A stretch of DNA of 64,000 nt from Gordius sp. MW1 (Eukaryota > Nematomorpha > Gordioida > Gordea > Gordiidae): assembly GCA_964036665.1 (NCBI GenBank), contig OZ038526.1, forward strand, positions 9,610,001-9,674,000, written 5' to 3'. The notes below the pieces were generated by a model that searched no databases, had not been told where the DNA came from, and saw nothing but the letters and a program-made list of their open reading frames with translations. Numbering within the stretch: the stretch's first letter is position 1; each line of letters opens with the position of its first letter. Positions 57,745 through 64,000 of the stretch are shown piece by piece. Position numbers and translations under genes: made by a program.

Positions 57745-57842
57745 TTTACATAGAGGGGGAGGGGGCAAATGACAAATTTTTCTTTAATTTTAAAGTTATG
57801 TATTAAAAAATGCCCTTTGCCTCCCCCCTGGCTACGCCCATG
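57745..57842. mobile_element. hAT-like MITE, right part
   Basis: G-rich tract GAGGGGGAGGGGGCAAATG and a CTGGCTACGCCCATG end. The left inverted end is not seen. It does not pair with the copy at 57,265, whose own duplication closes earlier. Confidence 0.55.
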
Positions 57843-60409
57843 GACGTGGGTATTTATAAAGGTAACGTAGCGAAAAAATCCTAAGAAGCGCAGTGCAATC
57901 TTTCGTAGGTTTTACAGCCGTGCAGATAGAGCGCACGGAAGGGTTTCGTTTCGATACAAAACTTCACGAGTGAAAATCTACTATATATAAGCATTAATTA
58001 AGTCTTTTTACTCATGTTACCTGCTAAGTAAATTTAATCTTCACTATTTTATACAGACACTGCTCTCTTAAATATATCAAATCTAACGTTTTTGGACCAT
58101 CATGTTTATAATTCAAATTGTAGCAGGTTATTGTGCTGTTTTCTGTAGTCTAAATTGCCTAATTTTAAATTTATTATTAAAATTCGATTGATTTTAATCC
58201 CATCCTCACTAATTGAATTATCTAAAATTCACTGTCTCATATTAATGCGGTTTAGAATATGGATTAGCTTCTCAATAGCTCCTTTTATAATTGCTTCGCA
58301 CCCAAAGATCCAAATTTTAAATTAACGTTGCTAAATGACACAGGAATAATTTTTTTAAAGGCTACAATATTGTAATATTATATGAATTTTATAAATAGGC
58401 TTGATCCATAAGATTAGAAACCTAAATTTTGATTTTAAAAGACAGGAAAATCGGGTTGCATTTTTGTCGTAGCAATCAATTTAAAATTAAGATTAACAAT
58501 AAAAATACAATCTCTTTTACATTATTGAACATATTTTATTATTGTAGCGCATTTTGTAAGACACCGAGGCGTCTCTCCCATTTTTTACTGACAACAATAT
58601 TTTATATGTTTAACCTGATCAAGTGGTATCTAATTAGTGAAAAATATTTGAATGACTCTAATGACGGTCGATGCCATTAATACTCAGGCGAGGGTACGAT
58701 AAGGCCAAAATATAATTAATGAATTCTATATACCTAAAAAGGCAAATCTCTCCACTACCCATAAGTTTAAAATAGATTTCCCGCAGCCCGTTGCTCACGA
58801 ACTTTTATTTTAATGTATTTATTCCAATCGATATCACCCCTAAATTGATTATTATTATAATTCGTAACCCAACACAAACATTAATTAAGGCAATCTAGCT
58901 GAGCATCTTCAAATTATTTGGGCCATCAACCACCGCCCTGATTCAAGTTAAGGTTTTTGCACTTAATTGGTCTCTCAGTCGGACTATTGTGGAGATATTA
59001 CGAATGTATCGGAAATGAGATATTTAATTGTTTAGATCGCGGTTGTAATTTCCAAGTCCAGTATTGCTCTTCCAGCTAAAATGGAGCACGGCTTTCAAAT
59101 ACTTTATTATCGCGTCTTCGTGGTGGATATTACTCCTCTCGGTTTAAAAATCGAACATTTTAACGTTATAAAATAATTGAGACCATTCATCATCCCACTT
59201 CAAACCCCAGCGACTTATTCATCATTGTATATGGGTAAGTCATTAAGATTAAATCATCACGCTCATGCATGCCTTTTTGCGTTAGATCATAATTTATTCA
59301 AAAAAAATTACCCTTTGATACTCCTGCCCCCTCATAGTTTTATTGCACTTGATCTTTTGCATATTAGAAACATTTGTTTTCATAGTGGCTCATTTCTGTT
59401 TATACGTTCTATTTGTTTTCGATTAATAAATAATATAACTTATTTTTTAAGCTCTTTAAAATTATAGACACTCAATGATTTAATTATACAACTTTACACA
59501 CTATATTTTCTAAATTGTGCGCGGCAACTATTAAATAAAAGTCATCCTTACTGAAGTTTAATTATTTTTGATCAGTCAAAGCCTTTCAGAACTCCCCTTA
59601 ATTTTGAATAGATTTAAATAATAGTTTATTAGAGTTACCTACTACAGTATTGTAAATAAATTATTTTTGTAATATCAACTATTTCAATCATCAACTTAAT
59701 ACCCCTGAGATCTCTAGTTAAAAATTTATATGGATTTAGCCGCCTCTTACCACTTAAAACTAATTGAAACATTGACAATTTAATCCTTCAATAGCAAAAT
59801 ATTACGACCCTAACAGCATTGGTTTTAATTTGTATTATTTTAAAAGCTCATATTGCTCTTCCTAAAACCTGAAGTTTTAGATTGCCTAGCAAATTTGTAT
59901 ATGGCGACACAATAATTTTTTTAAATTGACTAAAGTTATTTGGATAAATCAGTACGTTAATTTAAAAAGCGCTATGGTCATGGATTCTCTAAAAATCATA
60001 TAATGAGTCAATGGACAATACGCTTTGCGATTGCCCCAATATTGTGACTTTCTGCAATCTGTTAAATTAATCATTAAAAATGATCGTTGTACCTAAAAAG
60101 GGCGCGGAGTCTTAAACATGTCCGCTTTTGTATCAGGAAATATTTAACATGATGAAGGCACAATAAGTAAAAATAGATGAATATTTAGTATTTAAAAATT
60201 ATTTTTATAATCTTATCCTAGTATTCAACATGAGCTTGTGTCTGAAAAGCATTGGGGAATTGAATATAAACTGACCTAAAGAGCTCAAATTATTTGTATC
60301 ATCGTAATTATTTTTAGAATTTATAAAAAAAGTGTTAGCGGGCAGTATACCCTGATCAAATTTTGCTTTGTAATCAAACAATTTGCGGGCATCTATTATG
60401 AGGAATTTA
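57843..60409. other. AT-rich sequence, no gene recognised
   Basis: An open frame of 96 codons at 59,177-59,467 has no recognisable motif, no splice or poly(A) support and ordinary local composition. Not called. Confidence 0.45.
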
Positions 60410-60444
60410 TTAATTGCTATGCAATTTATGGGCTCGTTTTTGTT

Positions 60445-60493
60445 GTCCGTCCGTCCGTCCGTCCGTCCGTCCGTCCGTCCGTTGTCCGTCCGT
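60445..60493. repeat. (GTCC)n microsatellite within X
   Basis: About ten GTCC units near the X 5' end. The same site has GTCC/GTTGTCC arrays at 45,957-46,020 and a short remnant at 4,794. Confidence 0.9.
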
Positions 60494-60999
60494 TACCCTC
60501 CTATCTATTTGCATTGGGTATATTAGGTTATCGCTTTTTTAAATTAATACATGAGAAAGAGGTGCCCCACCCCTCATCTCTATCTCCCTCGCTGCGTTAT
60601 TTTTTAAATTAATGCATAAGAGGTGCCCCACCCCTCATCTCTATCTCCCTCGGTGTGTTATATATAAGATTTGTTAAATTATCTATTATATAATAAACAT
60701 AAATAAAAGTTGTTTACTTTTAATTGCTATGCAATTTAACTAGTTATATAATAAACATAAATAAAAGTTGTTTACTTTTAATTGCTATGCAATTTAACTA
60801 GTTTTTTAGATAAAAGTTGTTTACTTTTAATGCTATGCGATTTAACTAGTTATATAATAAACATAAATAAAAGTTGTTTACTTTTTAATTGCTATGCAAT
60901 TTAACTAGTTTTGGGGTTAGAATCCCGGAGTTTTTTTGACTCTTATGATTGTTCTTGTTACTATCATTGATAATAAGAATTTTTGGCCGTCCGCTGGCT

Positions 61000-61890
61000 G
61001 CTGACCAATGAAAAAAATGACCATTGGCCAAAATGTGAATCGAAATTATTATTTTCGTTTTTTTTTTACTATTATGATTGTTCCTGTTTCTACCATTGCT
61101 ATTAGGCCGTCCGCTGGCTGCTGACCAATGTTATATAATAAACATAAATGAAAGTTGTTTACTTTTAATTGCTATGCAATTTAACTAGTTTTTGGGTTAG
61201 AATCCCGGAGTTTTTTTTGACTCTTATGATTGTTCTTGTTACTATCATTGATAATAAGACTTTTTGGCCGTCCGTTGGCTGCTGACCAATGGAAAAAATG
61301 ACCATTGGCCAAAATGTGAATCCGAGTTTATTTTTTCGTTTTTTTTTGACTATTATGATTGTTCCTGTTACTACCATTGCTATTATGACTTTTTGGCCGT
61401 CCGCTGGCTCCTGACCGATGGAAAAAATGACCATTGGCCAAAATGTGAATCGAAATTATTTTTTTCGTTTTTTTTGACTATTATGATTGCTCCTGTTCCT
61501 ACCATTGCTATTATGACATTTTGGACGTCCGCTGACTGCTGACCAATGGAATAAAACGACCATTGGCCAAAATGTGATTCGAAAATTTTTTTTTCGTTTT
61601 TTTTTGACTATTATGAATTTATATCCACTTTTACCGTGTCCTGGCTGCTGACCAATGGAAAAAAATGACCATTGGCCAAAATGTGATTCGAAAATTTTTT
61701 TTTCGTTTTTTTTACTCTTATGAATTTATACCACTTTTACCGTGTGCTGGCTGCTGACCAATGGAAAAAAATGACCATTGGCCAAAGTGAGCATCAAAAT
61801 TTTTTTTCCCGTTTTTTTGGCTATAATTGACTTATAGAGTATCTGTTGGTACTGACCAATAGAGAAAAAGTGACCATTGGCCAAATTTTT
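61000..61890. repeat. CCAAT-hairpin array in the single X copy
   Basis: Units spaced about 100-130 bp, each with GACCAATG, an A-run and CATTGGCC, carrying inverted CCAAT boxes around a short loop. Confidence 0.8.
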
Positions 61891-62309
61891 GATTTTTTTA
61901 ATTAAAAATTGTTCAAATTCAACAAAAAATTTCTCCCAACAATTCTGCAAATTCTTAACATTGTGTTGTTTTATAATATAATGTTTGTTAGACCCATAAT
62001 CTCTAAAGGCCATAAAAACTAATGTAATACGCAACTAGATGCAAACACTAAATCTAACCCTAACCCTTGCCTATATTACATTTTGCCTTTATTACATTTT
62101 GCCTATAATGAAAAATTTGTATAAATAATTAATTAATCATTAGTCATTTAATACCCCCCTATAGGCATTCTCGCCCCTTCCCACCTTTCTCGCCCATAAA
62201 TTGCATAGCAAATATGATACATTTATACGAAGTACATATGAGTCGTCCCCCCTTCCCTTCCCCTCTTCCCTTCCCTTCTCCCCCTTCCCACGAGGGCCGA
62301 AGGCCCGAG

Positions 62310-62788
62310 TTTTTTTATTTACAAACAATATTTATATTTTATACTTTTTTTGGTATTTCTTATTCTTATTGTGAAGTTTTATATGGTTATTATTATCATT
62401 TGGATATTAGAATTGAAAATTAAAACTTTTTAAATATAAAAAGGAGATTTTTACGGAGATATGAGAAGTAATTTTGACTTATTTTTAATTGCAACTTGTT
62501 ATCTAAAAATAATCATTTTCCATCATAAATTTTTTTACGATTTCTAGCTGTCAAAATAACATATTAAATACAATGAAAACATAAATACGCTCTTCATTTC
62601 TAGGGCCATAACTTGGCTCGGCAGTTTTTGAAATTGTTAAAACAATTTTAAACTCTATATTTTAAACTTATTCTCTCAAATTTTATTCTTATAATTTTTT
62701 TGAATATGTTTTTACGAGGCTACGTATATAATGACTTGAAATAATAATCTTCTAAAGACAAAACCAACCTATCGTTGAGGCCTGAATG
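62310..62788. other. AT-rich sequence, no feature recognised
   Basis: No exon or element border seen. Confidence 0.5.
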
Positions 62789-62949
62789 CATGGGCGTAGC
62801 CAGGTTTTGGATAAAGGGGGGGGGCGAAACGTTTATAAGTTTAAATAGGGGGGGGGGGGGCAAAACATTAATTTTTTTAATTTTTAAGGTTTTTTGCATT
62901 GAAATTTTAGGGTCATTCAAAGGGCTGCCCTCCCGTGGCTAGGCCCATC
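62789..62949. mobile_element. hAT-like MITE
   Basis: CATGGGCGTAGCCAGG at the left, GGCTAGGCCCAT at the right. Flanks CCTGAATG / CTTGAATG match 7 of 8. Long G runs inside. Confidence 0.75.
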
Positions 62950-63139
62950 CTTGAATGTAATTAAATTTGAGATTGTTATAAGCTTTGACAATTATCTAAA
63001 AAACAAAGAAGTTCAAAATGATTACAGGTATTCAAAATATTTAAATCTTAGCAATAAAAATTTGTTGTAATAAAATAGTTTTAATTGAGTATTTATTTTA
63101 GCATGAACCATTATTGAATAAGTGTGATGTATGTAAAGC

Positions 63140-63760
63140 CCTAAAAATTGAAATTTCTTCGACCCGAGTTCGGTCCGAGCCCGATGTCTCAGTTTTTATT
63201 TGCCCAAGGGCGGCCCGAGCCCAAACGACTTTTTTATTTTTAGAGCGACCCGAGCCCGACCCGATTTTTTAAATAGAAACTACGATGAATTTAAATTAAA
63301 ATTTCCGTTTTCACTCGCTACAATTTATTTAGCGAATAATTTAAAACTAAAAATCTAACTTTATGAAATATAATTATTTAACAGTTCCAAATAAAAAACT
63401 TTTTAAAATATTTTCTTATTTAATTTCTAAAGTAACAGTTACTATAAATATATTTAAATACTAGTATAGGATTTGCAATTTAGGTCAAAATATTATAATA
63501 GACAGGGGGAAAAAGCTGAAGTTTGAAAGCTATATTATGCATGATGTAAGAAGATGATTTAATATCAAGTTAAGGTTATTTAAATCATATTTAATAAAAG
63601 ATTAGTTGGCTTTAGTAAATTCAGGTCGGGCTGTCGGGCCATCTATCAATCCCGACCTTAGCCCGAGGCCCGATGTCCGAGCTCGGCTCGAAGCCCGATC
63701 GGGTCGGGTCGGACTCGTGCCGGATCAGGCTTCGGGCGGCCGGTGCAGGGCTTTAGATGT
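63140..63760. repeat. GC-rich GCCCGAG-type repeat element
   Basis: Two GC-rich blocks (63,158-63,258: CCCGAGTTCGGTCCGAGCCC and similar; 63,620-63,752: CCCGATCGGGTCGGGTCGG and GGTGCAGGGC) flank about 360 bp of AT-rich sequence. Near-inverted edges TGTAAAGCCCT and AGGGCTTTAGATGTATG suggest a hAT-like MITE of the type seen at 7,740-8,396. A short open frame across the right block is a composition artefact. Confidence 0.5.
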
Positions 63761-64000
63761 ATGTTACCCAAAAGCTTTTAGTAAAATTATTTGCGTTAAA
63801 TTTACAGTTATAAGCATAGACTAAGTTATAAGGTAATCAGAGTTTTATAGGATCTTATAATTTATCCTTAGTTTTATAAAATTTATATAAAGCATAGCTC
63901 AATTAACAAACGTTTTTGCCTATCCTATTTTGTAACCTGAGGTTACCTTCAAAATGATAGTAAAGTTTTACACTGATTAACATAATTATCTAAAAAATCA
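63761..64000. other. AT-rich window end, nothing recognised
   Basis: No feature seen. Confidence 0.5.

Larger units (their letters stand above)
60410..62309 (+). mobile_element. X element, complete single copy (Helentron-associated/HINE-like)
   Basis: Cleanest copy. TTAATTGCTATGCAATTT and ATGGGCTCG at the 5' end; GTCC microsatellite 60,445-60,493; two GAGGTGCCCCACCCC tracts (60,560-60,640); 60-bp repeats (60,680-60,910); AGAATCCCGG box (60,920); CCAAT-hairpin units (61,000-61,890). Then AACCCTAACCC (62,053), subterminal GCCCATAAATTGCATAGCAA (near 62,192) and a pyrimidine-rich tract leading into the hairpin GGGCC-GAA-GGCCC. No protein coded. Subterminal inverted repeats, a GTCY microsatellite, a tandem core and a 3' palindrome are the known hallmarks of Helentron-derived HINE/DINE-1 and pearl-type elements. 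Confidence 0.75.

Noticed and set aside
57265-57842. A single 578-bp CATGGGCG element
   Set aside because: The 8-bp duplication TGGTTATA closes the left copy at 57,385. The right end belongs to a separate fragment.
59177-59467. 96-codon plus-strand frame
   Set aside because: No motif, no splice or poly(A) support, composition like the surroundings.
60410-62309. X as a classical TIR DNA transposon bounded by the inverted TTGCTATGC motifs
   Set aside because: The right motif is about 100 bp inside the true end shown by the two nested insertions, and there is no consistent target duplication.

Overview
The window looks like AT-rich, repeat-laden animal DNA, most likely from an invertebrate and perhaps an arthropod. 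The evidence is a spliced host gene with a GT-AG intron series, RTE-clade LINEs, a Ty3/Gypsy element, Helitrons with typical animal 3' ends, hAT-type MITEs with 8-bp target duplications, and very sparse coding sequence. Species cannot be told from the sequence. Nothing looks bacterial or organellar.

Host genes. On the minus strand, seven small exons between 13,381 and 1,861 join in perfect phase into the first 223 codons of a UBXN1 (SAKS1)-type ubiquitin/p97 adaptor: UBA domain, a C2H2-like finger and a long basic/acidic coiled coil. The C-terminal UBX domain is not visible and probably lies left of the window. A separate 3' terminal exon with stop and poly(A) signal (11,390-11,211, minus) sits inside UBXN1 intron 3. 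A third candidate terminal exon with poly(A) signal lies at 41,561-41,830 (plus). I could not name either of these two.

Mobile DNA. The dominant family, called X here, is a non-autonomous element of about 1.9 kb. Its 5' end is TTAATTGCTATGC, followed by a GTCC/GTCY microsatellite. It then has 60-bp repeats, an array of roughly 100-130-bp units built around inverted CCAAT motifs, a subterminal inverted copy of the 5' motif, and a 3' GC hairpin. This is the architecture described for Helentron-associated elements (HINE/DINE-1/pearl-like, Helitron2 group). One simple copy lies at 60,410-62,309. Two independent cases of X inserted into an oppositely oriented X lie at 3,706-7,161 (inside UBXN1 intron 4) and 44,602-48,052. 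Variants lie at 30.8-31.3, 32.1-32.7 and 33.5-35.9 kb, some with tRNA-like modules.

A nested block fills 14.8-28.4 kb. It starts with a decayed Helitron carrying helicase fragments. Next is an RTE LINE (about 17.2-24.65 kb) split by a broken Ty3/Gypsy element, which is itself split inside its integrase by a younger LTR remnant. Last is a long-TIR element (24,981-28,376) carrying the best RTE copy (25,195-28,005), which in turn carries a 430-bp long-TIR MITE. From 36.7 to 64 kb the landscape is a non-autonomous Helitron, hAT and Tigger-like MITEs, X elements and AT-rich sequence without recognisable genes.
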